DNA of 64,000 nt, taken from assembly GCA_963640685.1 (NCBI GenBank), contig CAVIAA010000005.1, positions 28,808 to 92,807 of the forward strand, written 5' to 3'. Positions 50,839 to 59,200 of the stretch are shown one piece after another. Origin of the DNA: SFEL01 sp963640685 (lineage in GTDB: Bacteria; Bacillota; Clostridia; Christensenellales; CAG-138). The position numbers and the translations under genes were made by a program. How positions within the stretch are numbered: the stretch's first letter is position 1; every line of letters begins with the position of its first letter. The notes below the pieces were generated by a model that was given only the letters and a program-made list of their open reading frames with translations, ran no database searches and was not told the origin of the DNA.

Positions 50839-52345
50839 CTCTCAGACCCTCCAAATTTGCTCCAGTAGAGTAGTACATAACGTTTTTCTCTGTTAAATTC
50901 TCGCGCTTCAACCAAGCATTGCATTTCCCCTTGTACAGGACAATACAGGAATCGGCAACCTTATAAATCTCAGGAAATTCCTGACTGAATACGATGATAG
51001 ATTTCCCTTCCTTCGCTAGCTTCAGGATTAGATGATAAATCTCGAATTTGCTTCCTACATCGATACCCTGTGTAGGATTATCAAGCAGAAGAATATCCGC
51101 GTTTGTTTCCAGCCATTTGCCAAGAATTACCTTCTGTTGGTTTCCACCAGAAAGCGAAGTGATTGGATCCTGATAGCTTGCAACCTTAATGCTCATCGCT
51201 TCCCGTTCGCGCTCAAGGCGAGCTGTCTCTTCTTTTTTACTGATAAACAGCTTTTTGAACCGCGTGTTCAAATAGCCCATTGAGAGATTGTCAAGAACCG
51301 AAAGGTCGTTGTGGATTCCACGTTCTTTTCGCATTCGTGGTACCATTGCAACGCCGTTTTTCATATATTTTTTAATCGTTCCCTCTGCAGCACGCCCGCT
51401 CATGGTCTTACCGCCTATTTCAAGTTCGCCTTGGAAAGGCACCACGCCGAACAATGCGTCAGCTAACGCGTCACGGCCGGAGCCCTGCAGACCTGTAACA
51501 GCCAGAATTTCCCCTTTGTGAAGATCAAATGACAAATCTGACAGCTCGCCGCCGTGCAGATGCTTAGCCGAGAGAACGACCTCCTCTTCCATGTAACATG
51601 TGTGATGGTTGAACCCGTCTTCCTGCAGATTGTGTCCAATCATCTGCTCTGTAATTTTTTCTTCATCTGTATCCGCAAATCTACCCTGAGAGACAAGCTT
51701 TCCGTCACGCATGACGAAATACACATCACAGATTTCAAAGAGTTCGGGCATCTTATGAGAAATATAGATAAAACTGACGCCTTCGCTTTTCAGCTGACGC
51801 ATCAGGTCAAACAGATGCTCGATTTCCGCGGTGGAAAGCGCCGTGGAAGGCTCATCCATAATAATCAGTTGAGATTCAAAGAGCAGCGCCCTGCCAATCT
51901 CTACGAGCTGCTTTTCCGCTGCCGATAGAGTTTCCAAAGGAACATCTGGGTCGATGCTGGCATGCATTCTTTCAAATACTTCTTTGCAGCGCGCAATCAT
52001 CCGCTGCCTATCTACAAACCCCATTCTGTTTCGGAGCTCGTCTCCAAGGAACATGTTTTCCCAGACGCGCAAATCTTTGCACAGATTCAACTCCTGATGG
52101 ATGAAGCGGATTCCGTTCTGGTCTGCTGTCCGTACATTCTTCATGGCGACTTCTTTGCCATCTATCAATATCTGTCCGGAAACCGGTGTATATATCCCGG
52201 CGAGAACATTCATCAAAGTTGATTTTCCAGCTCCGTTTTCGCCGAGCAGGCCAACAATCTCACCTTGATTTACCGTGATACTTACATTATCCACCGCACG
52301 GACAGGCCCGAATTCCATCACAATATTCTTCATTTCCAAGCGCAT
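50828..52345 (-). CDS. Ribose-type sugar ABC transporter ATP-binding protein
   Basis: A 505-residue double ABC ATPase, RbsA/MglA-like. Walker A GENGAGKST (about 36-44) is intact in the first half with signature LSAAEKQLVEIGRAL and Walker B LIIMDEPSTAL; the second half has signature SLSGGNQQKVILGKWL and a degenerate P-loop (GLQGSGRDA). The ATG at 52345 is preferred (AGGAAAGGAAAC upstream); an alternative lies four codons in. A strong stem-loop separates it from the binding-protein gene. Confidence 0.92.
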   Translation of the reverse strand: MRLEMKNIVMEFGPVRAVDNVSITVNQGEIVGLLGENGAGKSTLMNVLAGIYTPVSGQILIDGKEVAMKNVRTADQNGIRFIHQELNLCKDLRVWENMFLGDELRNRMGFVDRQRMIARCKEVFERMHASIDPDVPLETLSAAEKQLVEIGRALLFESQLIIMDEPSTALSTAEIEHLFDLMRQLKSEGVSFIYISHKMPELFEICDVYFVMRDGKLVSQGRFADTDEEKITEQMIGHNLQEDGFNHHTCYMEEEVVLSAKHLHGGELSDLSFDLHKGEILAVTGLQGSGRDALADALFGVVPFQGELEIGGKTMSGRAAEGTIKKYMKNGVAMVPRMRKERGIHNDLSVLDNLSMGYLNTRFKKLFISKKEETARLEREREAMSIKVASYQDPITSLSGGNQQKVILGKWLETNADILLLDNPTQGIDVGSKFEIYHLILKLAKEGKSIIVFSQEFPEIYKVADSCIVLYKGKCNAWLKRENLTEKNVMYYSTGANLEGLRDEN

Positions 52346-52381
52346 GGTATTGGTTTCCTTTCCTGTCGCCTTTTTTCTAAA

Positions 52382-52409
52382 GCGACCGGCTGGCAAGCCA
52401 GCCGGCCGC
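52382..52409 (-). other. Stable intercistronic stem-loop
   Basis: Minus strand: GCGGCCGGCTGGC, TT, GCCAGCCGGTCGC, a 13-bp stem with a single G-T pair and a 2-base loop, between the binding-protein stop and the ATPase start. No long T run follows, so it is better read as an mRNA stabiliser or partial terminator that keeps the binding protein more abundant than the transporter core. Confidence 0.7.
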
Positions 52410-52438
52410 TTCCAGAGTTACTCTATGTCCGCTTTCAA

Positions 52439-53551
52439 TTAGAACGAACCAATAGAATATCTTACCTGATACTCATTGCTCGCCCGGTATTCATCGAAGG
52501 TGTAGTGTGCATTGCCAGCATTGCTGATAGAGAAGGATGGGATCAGATAGATGCCATCTTCCAGAACAGCAGTGCCGTCAAATTCCTTGCCGAGCGCAGA
52601 GTCAACCGTCATATCCACGCACTCACGGATAAAGGACGGGGCGAAGAACCATGTCACGAACTTAATGTCGAGCTTGGTGTTCTCGAACTTCTGCATGGTA
52701 TCCTCACGACCACCAACAGAAGTAATCAGCTTTACGTTAATCTTTGCATCACCGCTGTATGCATCAAGCGCATTCATCAGACCGTCAACGATTTCGTCGT
52801 CATGGGTAACGATCAAATCAAGAGCTTCAATTTCTTCCTTGCTGTGTCCGTTCAGCCAGTTTTCCATCTGCTCCTGTGCCTTTTCCGTGGACCAGTCGGT
52901 CACGAAGGTCTCGTTAACCTGCGCAAACTTCTGATCAATCACATCATCCATACCACCAGAGCGCTGGGACGTTACAGTGGAGCTATCGCCAACGAAGCGG
53001 AGATAATCGACCTGATCCATATCTGCAAAATACTCGTTCAGGTACTCGCCCATTTCCTTACCGATGCTGAAGTTGTCACCCATCATCTGTGCCTCAAGGC
53101 CATCAAAATCCTCGATCAGGCGGTCATAAACGAACAGCTTAATGCCTGCATCGACAACGGTTTGTGCTGCTGAGCGAAGTGCTTCACCTTCGGTTGGCCA
53201 CAGCATAATTGCATCAACGTCGCCAGCCGCAATCAGGTTTTCAATTTCCGTGATCTGATCAGCAGCTTCGCTGCAGGACTTGACGACGATTTGAACATTG
53301 CTGTTTTCCGCCATCAGAGCATCGGCTTCCATTTCCGCGTGCCTGACAGACTCGCCGGTGAAGCCGTGGTCACCAGACAAAATGACAAGCGCGACCTTAG
53401 CAGAAGCAGTCTCTTCGGTCTGAGCAGCCTCTTCGGTTGCGTCGGTTTCCGTCGTGGCCTCAGTGGACGGAGCCGTCTCACTGGCACAGCCGGCAAAAAT
53501 CGCGCATACCATCGCTACGCAGAGCAGCAGTGCTAACAGTTTCTTTTTCAT
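52439..53551 (-). CDS. Sugar ABC transporter substrate-binding lipoprotein (RbsB-like)
   Basis: A 370-residue lipoprotein with signal peptide and lipobox Cys at 22 (IFAGC), a Thr/Glu-rich linker to about 50, and a Peripla_BP_4 domain (LILSGDHGFTGESVRHAEME, AAGDVDAIMLWPTEGEALR, FVYDRLIEDFDG). It should present a sugar or glycoside to the importer. AGGAGG lies just before the ATG. About 58 bases after the LacI gene. Confidence 0.91.
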   Translation of the reverse strand: MKKKLLALLLCVAMVCAIFAGCASETAPSTEATTETDATEEAAQTEETASAKVALVILSGDHGFTGESVRHAEMEADALMAENSNVQIVVKSCSEAADQITEIENLIAAGDVDAIMLWPTEGEALRSAAQTVVDAGIKLFVYDRLIEDFDGLEAQMMGDNFSIGKEMGEYLNEYFADMDQVDYLRFVGDSSTVTSQRSGGMDDVIDQKFAQVNETFVTDWSTEKAQEQMENWLNGHSKEEIEALDLIVTHDDEIVDGLMNALDAYSGDAKINVKLITSVGGREDTMQKFENTKLDIKFVTWFFAPSFIRECVDMTVDSALGKEFDGTAVLEDGIYLIPSFSISNAGNAHYTFDEYRASNEYQVRYSIGSF

Positions 53552-53609
53552 TCTTGTTTCCTCCTAAATAATATTTTTATCCAACAGCTTGAGCAGCTGC
53601 TAAATACAA

Positions 53610-54614
53610 CTATGTCTCCGCAATCGTGCAAGTGGATTCCCTGACCGAAACAGTATAGGGAAGAATCACTTCCGGCTTTGCAGGCTGCTTCCCTTGAAGC
53701 AACATAAGCAACAGTTTGATTGCCGTACGACCAAGCTCCTTACAGGGCTGCGCCACACTGGTAATGTACGGGTGCTCCATTGTGGTATAGATAATGTCAT
53801 CAAAGCCAATGACAGAAAGCTCCCCCGGAACACTAATTCCCAAACTTCTTGCCATGACTGTAACGCCGAATGCACATTCATCACCTACGCAGAACAAAGC
53901 ATCCGGCCTATATGTCTGAGAAAGCAGCTGTTCTGCCGCTACAAGAGCACTAGAATAACTGTAGTTGTCGTCCATACTGGCAGTCCACTCATCTCGCAGC
54001 GGAAGTCTGCTGTCCCGCAGCGCGTCCTCATATCCCTGCCTGCGCCGTAGCGTTGAAATGAAGCCGTTTGTGCTTCCGATCATTCCGATTTTCCTGCGGC
54101 CGAGATCCGCCAGGTATTTCGTTGCCTCATAGGCAGCCTGATAGTTGTCCACCGACACGTGCGGCGTGGTACAGTTTTCGGCAAACTCGCAACACTGTAC
54201 TATTGGGAAAATTCCTTTATACTCATCGACCCAGCTGTCCTCGCGTTTTACGGCCAGCAGCACCGCGCCATCTGCCTGCTTGCGTTCAATCACCCTTTGC
54301 AGTGCTTCCTCCTGGCTTCCGCCACAGGTACTGAGGAAAATGTTGTAGCCACTCGCCTGTGCCTGCGTGTTCAGTCCGTCAAACACATTCGCGTAATATT
54401 GGTTTGTGATATTGGGCAGCAGAACCAAAATGGTTTTTGTTTCGTTTTTTCTGAAATTTCTTGCAGTCTGATTCGGTACATAGTTCAGAAGGCGAATGGC
54501 TTCATTAACCCTCCGTGCTGTTGCTTCCTTTACCGAGTTGCTGCCATTGAGTACTCTCGATACCGTGGCAACCGATACGCCGGCCTGTTTAGCTACCTGT
54601 AAAATCGTTGCCAT
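53610..54614 (-). CDS. LacI-family transcriptional repressor of the sugar operon
   Basis: A 334-residue regulator: N-terminal helix-turn-helix and hinge (ILQVAKQAGVSVATVSRVLN, about 3-22) and a periplasmic-binding-like effector domain. AGGGAGC precedes the ATG at 54614; the frame is open to 54686 inside the ROK gene. It lies mid-operon. A perfect LacI-type palindrome at the operon promoter (59070-59083) is its probable target, so the regulator controls its own synthesis with the pathway. Confidence 0.9.
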   Translation of the reverse strand: MATILQVAKQAGVSVATVSRVLNGSNSVKEATARRVNEAIRLLNYVPNQTARNFRKNETKTILVLLPNITNQYYANVFDGLNTQAQASGYNIFLSTCGGSQEEALQRVIERKQADGAVLLAVKREDSWVDEYKGIFPIVQCCEFAENCTTPHVSVDNYQAAYEATKYLADLGRRKIGMIGSTNGFISTLRRRQGYEDALRDSRLPLRDEWTASMDDNYSYSSALVAAEQLLSQTYRPDALFCVGDECAFGVTVMARSLGISVPGELSVIGFDDIIYTTMEHPYITSVAQPCKELGRTAIKLLLMLLQGKQPAKPEVILPYTVSVRESTCTIAET

Positions 54615-54642
54615 ATGCACACTCTGCTCCCTGTTCAAAACA

Positions 54643-55581
54643 TCAGTTTTGGTTCTCCATACCGTAAAACGCCAGCGCCCCCGCACCGATCAAGGATGCC
54701 TCATAGCCAAGCGCCGTTGGCAACACCCGAAAAGCTTCGTTGGCCGGCAAAAACATCTGTTCCTGCAAAGTTTTCTTAAGTTCCGGTGCAAACAGGTCAA
54801 ACGAACCGGAAACACCGCCTCCGATAACCACCAACGGCAAATTCAGAAGCGTCACAGCCGAGGCAATGGCCTTGCCCAGATAATAGCCCTCTTTCTGAAA
54901 GACGTCCAGAGCGGCCATGTCATTCCGTCGAGCAAGCTCTGCGATTTCTATTGCCGGCAAAGACGTTTGCCCTCCAGTTTTTTCCTGATAACGTCTTGAA
55001 ATTGCTGGACCAGCCGCATAAGCCTCCAGACATCCCTTCGCACCGCATGGACAGGTAACGCCATTTTCTGCCACCTTCACATGTCCCAGCTCACCCGCCC
55101 CCTTGAATGCTCCGTCATAAAGCTGTCCATTCAGTACCAAGCCGGCGCCTACACCGTTGCTCACGGTGATCCACAAAAAGTCTTCTACATCTTTTGCACA
55201 GCCGAAACATTTTTCGCCCACCGCGCAGGCATTTCCATCATTGTCTAGGAAAACAGGCTTCCTAAACGCATCTTGAAGCAGCCCACGCACGTCCAGATTG
55301 GCAATTTTTGAAAAAGGCGCGTATACCCATAGTCCTTTTTCGCTGTCCGCCAGCCCAGGAATGGAAACGCCAATGGCCTGAATTTCCTCGCTCTGCATAT
55401 CCTTCCAGCATGGATTGTCCAGTACCGCACGGCTTTCTTCCAGAATGGCGGTCGTCACCTGCTGCCGATTCGGATCGTGAAACGCCCTTTTCCGGCGGCA
55501 GCGAACCCTTCCCAACTCATCGACAATGCCTACCAGAATCTTGGAGCCGCCAATGTCAATGCCCAGTGTCTTCCTCGGCAT
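54643..55581 (-). CDS. ROK-family sugar kinase
   Basis: A 312-residue ASKHA-fold kinase. The phosphate-1 motif is DIGGSKI (9-15), the catalytic Asp lies in LDNDGNACAVGE, and the zinc/ROK signature is CPCGAKGCLEAYAAG. Glucokinase, N-acetylmannosamine and allose kinases share this pattern, so the sugar cannot be named. One base is shared with the stop/start of the SIS gene. It would phosphorylate the imported or released sugar. Confidence 0.88.
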   Translation of the reverse strand: MPRKTLGIDIGGSKILVGIVDELGRVRCRRKRAFHDPNRQQVTTAILEESRAVLDNPCWKDMQSEEIQAIGVSIPGLADSEKGLWVYAPFSKIANLDVRGLLQDAFRKPVFLDNDGNACAVGEKCFGCAKDVEDFLWITVSNGVGAGLVLNGQLYDGAFKGAGELGHVKVAENGVTCPCGAKGCLEAYAAGPAISRRYQEKTGGQTSLPAIEIAELARRNDMAALDVFQKEGYYLGKAIASAVTLLNLPLVVIGGGVSGSFDLFAPELKKTLQEQMFLPANEAFRVLPTALGYEASLIGAGALAFYGMENQN

Positions 55582-56147
55582 TAGAGCTTCTCCTTATATA
55601 GAATGGACATCATCAGATGGTCGAACACCATGTGCAGGTCTTCTACAACCTGCATGTCATCGATGGGAATATGCAACTTAATATCGCTCAGTTCCTTCAA
55701 TTTTCCGCCGTTGTAGCCGCTCAAGCCTATGACGATATTGCCTCTCTGTTTGGCATATTCGACAGCATTGATGACGTTTTTTGAATTACCGCTTCCTGAA
55801 ATCGCCATTACGATGTCTCCGTCCGAAAGAAAATTTTTCAGTTGTTCCACAAAGATGGCCTCATAGGCAACATCGTTTGCCAAGCTGAGTACCGTGGCCG
55901 CGTTATCGTTCAAACAAACAAACCGGAACCGCTTTTCCCGGTTCAAGCTCAATCCCTTATTGAAATCTCCTGTGAAATGGGAGGCAGTTGAGGCACTGCC
56001 TCCGTTTCCCATGATAAAAACATAATGATGGCTATCACGCGCCTGTTTAAGTGCAAGCATGGCTTTCTCAATTTCGTCGCGGTCGATCTGATCTATCGTT
56101 GCTTTTAGCCGGTCATAATAAGCATCAATCTGCTCTCTGTAGCTCAT
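55581..56147 (-). CDS. SIS-domain isomerase, GmhA (phosphoheptose isomerase)-like
   Basis: A 188-residue single SIS-domain protein. GNGGSASTASHFTGDFNKGL (about 48-67) and ISGSGNSKNVINAVEYAKQRG (about 115-135) closely resemble GmhA, which converts sedoheptulose 7-phosphate into heptose 7-phosphate. The conserved Gln-His-type stretch and metal His near ASHF are partly present. It overlaps the PfkB kinase gene by 23 bases. A keto-aldose isomerisation of a phosphorylated C6 or C7 sugar is the expected reaction. Confidence 0.8.
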   Translation of the reverse strand: MSYREQIDAYYDRLKATIDQIDRDEIEKAMLALKQARDSHHYVFIMGNGGSASTASHFTGDFNKGLSLNREKRFRFVCLNDNAATVLSLANDVAYEAIFVEQLKNFLSDGDIVMAISGSGNSKNVINAVEYAKQRGNIVIGLSGYNGGKLKELSDIKLHIPIDDMQVVEDLHMVFDHLMMSILYKEKL

Positions 56148-57183
56148 ATTCGTCTTCTCCTGTCTGCCTTAATTCTGTAAGTCTCCCCACCACTGCTTCC
56201 GGTGATGCTGTTCCGGTTTTCCCGATTTGTTGAATCGTAATGGACGAAATACAACAGCCGAGAAGTGCCGCTTCCGAAGGCGTAAGTCCCAGCGCAAGCC
56301 CCATCACAATTCCTGCGTTCGTGGCATCGCCCGCACCTACAATATCAATCTCTCCCGTTACCTTGAACGCGGGAATCAAATCTACTTTCTCGCCAAACAC
56401 GACAATGCCTTTGCTGCCTCTGGTGACAAAAAAGAGTTGTCCGTTATGTTTCGCGATTTCCTGCCCCTTTGCAATAATCGCATCCAAATTCTCTGCATCC
56501 GTTTCATTTCCTCCGAATTTGGAAAAGAGCTCGAGATTATTGCATTTGACGATCATGTTTTTGTATTCGTTTACGAAAGAACGAGAATCTGCATAGAAGA
56601 TTTTATTGCTATATTTGAGTGCCAGCTCTCCCAAGCACTCACGGATATAGTCGGTGACCGCACCCTGATTGCGCTGGAAAAACTGGTCGGTAACGATCAC
56701 TGCATCGGCATACACAAGTGTCTTCTCTAGATTTTCCAACATCTTGTTCTGCGTTGTACGAGGCGGCTGTTCATAATTCCGAAAATCCAGCCTGTTCATC
56801 TCGTGGTATACACCGGCTTCGTCCTTGCGCATGGGCTTTATATAAGTGCTGGTGCATACGCCTGCATCTTTCACCATATAAGTGGTATCCGCTCCAACAC
56901 GTTTAAGTTCCCGCAATAGTTCAAAACCCTCGCCATCATCACCCACGACGCCGATGCATGTTACAGGAACTTTCATGGCTCTTAAATTATTTGTGATCGT
57001 TCCGCCTATTCCGGCCGCCATCGACTTTTTGTGTACCTGCCAGGCGATAAGTCCTGTTTCCACAGAAAGCTCGTCGCGTTTCGGGTCAATGTACAGATAT
57101 TTATCCAGTGAATAATCACCAAACACGACTACACTGATATCGTCCGCCTTTGACAGACTGGAAATGATTTTTTCTATATTCAT
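56125..57183 (-). CDS. PfkB-family carbohydrate kinase, HldE/RfaE kinase-domain-like
   Basis: A 352-residue ribokinase-fold kinase. N-terminal VVFGDYSLDKYLYIDP, then AAGIGGTITNNLRAM, and the anion-hole/catalytic GAGDATNAGIVMGLALG (about 285) are the RfaE/HldE-type signatures. The nucleotidyltransferase domain of HldE is absent. The ATG at 57183 has GAGGG nine bases upstream; the frame is open to 57459 within the preceding gene. HldE kinases phosphorylate heptose 7-phosphate at C1. Next to a GmhA-like isomerase and a HAD phosphatase this suggests heptose-like chemistry. Confidence 0.82.
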   Translation of the reverse strand: MNIEKIISSLSKADDISVVVFGDYSLDKYLYIDPKRDELSVETGLIAWQVHKKSMAAGIGGTITNNLRAMKVPVTCIGVVGDDGEGFELLRELKRVGADTTYMVKDAGVCTSTYIKPMRKDEAGVYHEMNRLDFRNYEQPPRTTQNKMLENLEKTLVYADAVIVTDQFFQRNQGAVTDYIRECLGELALKYSNKIFYADSRSFVNEYKNMIVKCNNLELFSKFGGNETDAENLDAIIAKGQEIAKHNGQLFFVTRGSKGIVVFGEKVDLIPAFKVTGEIDIVGAGDATNAGIVMGLALGLTPSEAALLGCCISSITIQQIGKTGTASPEAVVGRLTELRQTGEDEYELQRAD

Positions 57184-57205
57184 GCTTTCGGATCCCTCGT
57201 GCTTG

Positions 57206-58189
57206 TTAACGGCCATCATCCAGTGCCAAAATCTGTCTTGCAAGATTCGGCAGCGTCTGCCGATGCTCGCCCCGGACGTAGAAGCTCTTTCCGCCGTCTG
57301 CCACAGTTCTTGCAAGGATCGTCTTCCACGGACGGAAATAATATCTCGGATCTGTTTTGGGTGGCGCGGTATCATAATCGTCCGATTCATCAATGCCCTG
57401 AAGGTCGAAAACTGCCGTGTGAAAATGGGTAATTTTCTCTCCGTTCTGACGAGCCACATTCCGTGCCATAGCCAATGCCTTCAGATAGACTTCAGGCCCA
57501 GCCACGGCAGAACCGAAGTTCAGAAAAACGCCATGTTCCAGGTTGGTAATGCTCTGCGCATAAATCAGGAAATCCGTGTAGGAGCAGCTTCCCATCGCAG
57601 CGCCATCACAGTTTGGATGCTCATGGATAATATCATTGCCGACACCAATATGCACGGTGCAAGGCACACCCAGATGGTACCCCATAGCCAAAACGCTCTT
57701 TTCACGGTTTGGGAAATTACTTTCCCAGATATAACGGCCAACAGCTTCGCCCCAGCCGATGCCATCTTTTGCGCCTTGAACGATGATATCATTAATTAGA
57801 CCGGTTTCCCTCCAGAGACCGAACTGGCCTTCGCTAATATATTTGGCGACGCTTTCACAGGTATGCCCAATCATGGCCAGCTCAAAGTCGTGAATCGAGC
57901 CGGCTCCGTTTGTTGCAAAATGCGTCACCAGCCCACGCTTCATCAGCTCAATCATGAACGCACTGTTTCCGGTTCGGATGACGTGTGCGCCGTACATCAT
58001 AAGCACGGTAGCATCATATTTTCTACGAGCTTCTACCACAGCTTCAGCCAGCACAGGCAGCGCCGGATGTGAAAAGTTCGGGATCTCTCCATTTACAGCA
58101 AGAAGCGTTTTATCCAGATCCACATCGTGTATACGTTCGTTCAGCGGGAGAATCTTAAGCTTTGAACGGTCAAATTGTGCAAACGGCAT
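57206..58189 (-). CDS. Unrecognised enzyme of the sugar operon, possibly with a deoxyhypusine-synthase-like fold
   Basis: A 327-residue soluble protein without signal peptide or membrane segment. AAGGGGG lies nine bases before the ATG. Conserved-looking stretches are MMYGAHVIRTGNSAFMIELM, THFATNGAGSIHDFELAMIG, HIGVGNDIIHEHPNCDGAAM and FLNFGSAVAGPEVYLKAL; the many His, Asp and Gly residues look catalytic or nucleotide-binding. The order (a G..x.TGN block, a VTxxxTxGAGxxxD block, then a G..V.xP block) reminds me of the deoxyhypusine synthase NAD fold, but I do not see that family's active-site Lys, so this is weak. It lies between the HAD phosphatase and the HldE-like kinase and probably shares their substrate. 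No function is assigned. Confidence 0.5.
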   Translation of the reverse strand: MPFAQFDRSKLKILPLNERIHDVDLDKTLLAVNGEIPNFSHPALPVLAEAVVEARRKYDATVLMMYGAHVIRTGNSAFMIELMKRGLVTHFATNGAGSIHDFELAMIGHTCESVAKYISEGQFGLWRETGLINDIIVQGAKDGIGWGEAVGRYIWESNFPNREKSVLAMGYHLGVPCTVHIGVGNDIIHEHPNCDGAAMGSCSYTDFLIYAQSITNLEHGVFLNFGSAVAGPEVYLKALAMARNVARQNGEKITHFHTAVFDLQGIDESDDYDTAPPKTDPRYYFRPWKTILARTVADGGKSFYVRGEHRQTLPNLARQILALDDGR

Positions 58190-58193
58190 TGCA

Positions 58194-59018
58194 TTACCCC
58201 CTTATGAGTCGGATAATCTCTTCTTTTTCCCGGAAGTCCGGTATGATCGCACGAGCGCCCGCACTGATAAGGCGATTTCGCTTCCATGCGTTGATTCCCT
58301 GACGTTTTTTTTCTTCACTGGCCACACCGATTGCAAGGCCGCCCAACTGAGCGACCAATTCAACTTCCACATAGCCATCACCAAAGGAGACCAACTGCCT
58401 CGGCAGAATATGTTCTTTTCCCAGCATATCGCGGATAACCAGCTCCTTGGAGCATTCTGTCATTGCGGCGTGCGCGCCGTGAATCCCCCCGGCGAAAATG
58501 CCGTCAAGCTTCAGCAGACCTGCTTCATACAGGACATCCTGCTCATCCGTGCCGCTGGCCAAATAACACTTGATGCCCTTTTCACGAAGCAGTTCCAAAA
58601 ACGCTTTGCTTCCCGGAACGAGATACTCCTCGGGACTGCACACCCCGCTCGCCAGCTTATCTTTTCTGTCTCTGATGCGAAGCTCCAGCCGTCTCAAGTA
58701 CTCATTCTTGTATTCAATCGCTTCCAAGCCTATACGGCCACGCTTTTCCACTTCTTCTTTCAACCGAAGACACTGGAAAATCGTCTGCTTTCCAGTCAGC
58801 TTGTCCACAAATTCCCTGACACAGGTTTCCAGCGCTTCCCTGCTCTCCGCCGTTCCGGTCTCGCTCAGTACCTCCGTGAAATAAGGAATCATAATATCCT
58901 GCCATCCCTCACGGATCAGGCTTATAGTTCCGTCAAAATCAAAAAGTGCATAGTGAATATCGTAATCCGCCCAATTCTCAATGATTTCAATCTGGCTGGT
59001 TTCCTTCGGTCTGTACAT
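58194..59018 (-). CDS. HAD-superfamily phosphatase, first gene of the sugar operon
   Basis: A 274-residue HAD hydrolase with motif I DFDGTIS (about 26-32), motif II in CYLASGTDEQD, a Lys in the SKELVIRDML stretch, and motif IV SFGDGYVEVEL. A helical cap of about 110 residues after motif I makes it a C1-cap phosphatase of the beta-phosphoglucomutase/GPH type. The ATG at 59018 has AAAAGGG about nine bases upstream; an ATG two codons earlier is possible. It ends four bases before the start-side ribosome site of the next gene. In heptose pathways a HAD enzyme (GmhB) removes the C7 phosphate; a similar job is conceivable here. Confidence 0.82.
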   Translation of the reverse strand: MYRPKETSQIEIIENWADYDIHYALFDFDGTISLIREGWQDIMIPYFTEVLSETGTAESREALETCVREFVDKLTGKQTIFQCLRLKEEVEKRGRIGLEAIEYKNEYLRRLELRIRDRKDKLASGVCSPEEYLVPGSKAFLELLREKGIKCYLASGTDEQDVLYEAGLLKLDGIFAGGIHGAHAAMTECSKELVIRDMLGKEHILPRQLVSFGDGYVEVELVAQLGGLAIGVASEEKKRQGINAWKRNRLISAGARAIIPDFREKEEIIRLIRG

Positions 59019-59069
59019 ACTCATAAACCCTTTTCGCAGTAATTTCGAGACCATGATGTGATCGCTTGC

Positions 59070-59083
59070 TGTAATCGATTACA
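59070..59083. promoter_or_regulatory. Perfect 14-bp palindrome, LacI-type operator (also fits cre)
   Basis: TGTAATCGATTACA reads the same on both strands with a central CG, the form of LacI-family operators. It lies just downstream of the -10, where a repressor blocks initiation. It also fits the CcpA cre consensus TGNAANCGNWNNC, so catabolite control is possible. Confidence 0.8.
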
Positions 59084-59096
59084 TTTTACAGACAAT

Positions 59097-59125
59097 ATGA
59101 TATACGTTTTTCCATCATTCGTCAA
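59097..59125 (-). promoter_or_regulatory. Promoter of the eleven-gene sugar operon
   Basis: Minus strand: -35 TTGACG (59120-59125), 17-bp spacer, -10 TATCAT (59097-59102). The operator follows by 13 bases. Confidence 0.78.
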
Positions 59126-59156
59126 GTCTTTTTTATGGATTTTGTGAAATCTTCAA

Positions 59157-59188
59157 CAGCAGCCCCCGGCCGTTTGGCCGAGGTGCTG
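59157..59188. other. GC-rich hairpin between helicase gene and sugar operon
   Basis: CAGCAgCC..CGGCC / GGCCGaGG-TGCTG around a GTTT loop. There is no T run on either side, so it is not a standard terminator; it may still end the minus-strand helicase transcript. Confidence 0.4.
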
Positions 59189-59200
59189 TACGCTGTTAAA

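Noticed and set aside
55581..59018. A complete ADP-heptose biosynthesis pathway
   Set aside because: The kinase lacks the nucleotidyltransferase domain and no separate HldC-like gene is present; an importer and LacI repressor point to catabolism instead.
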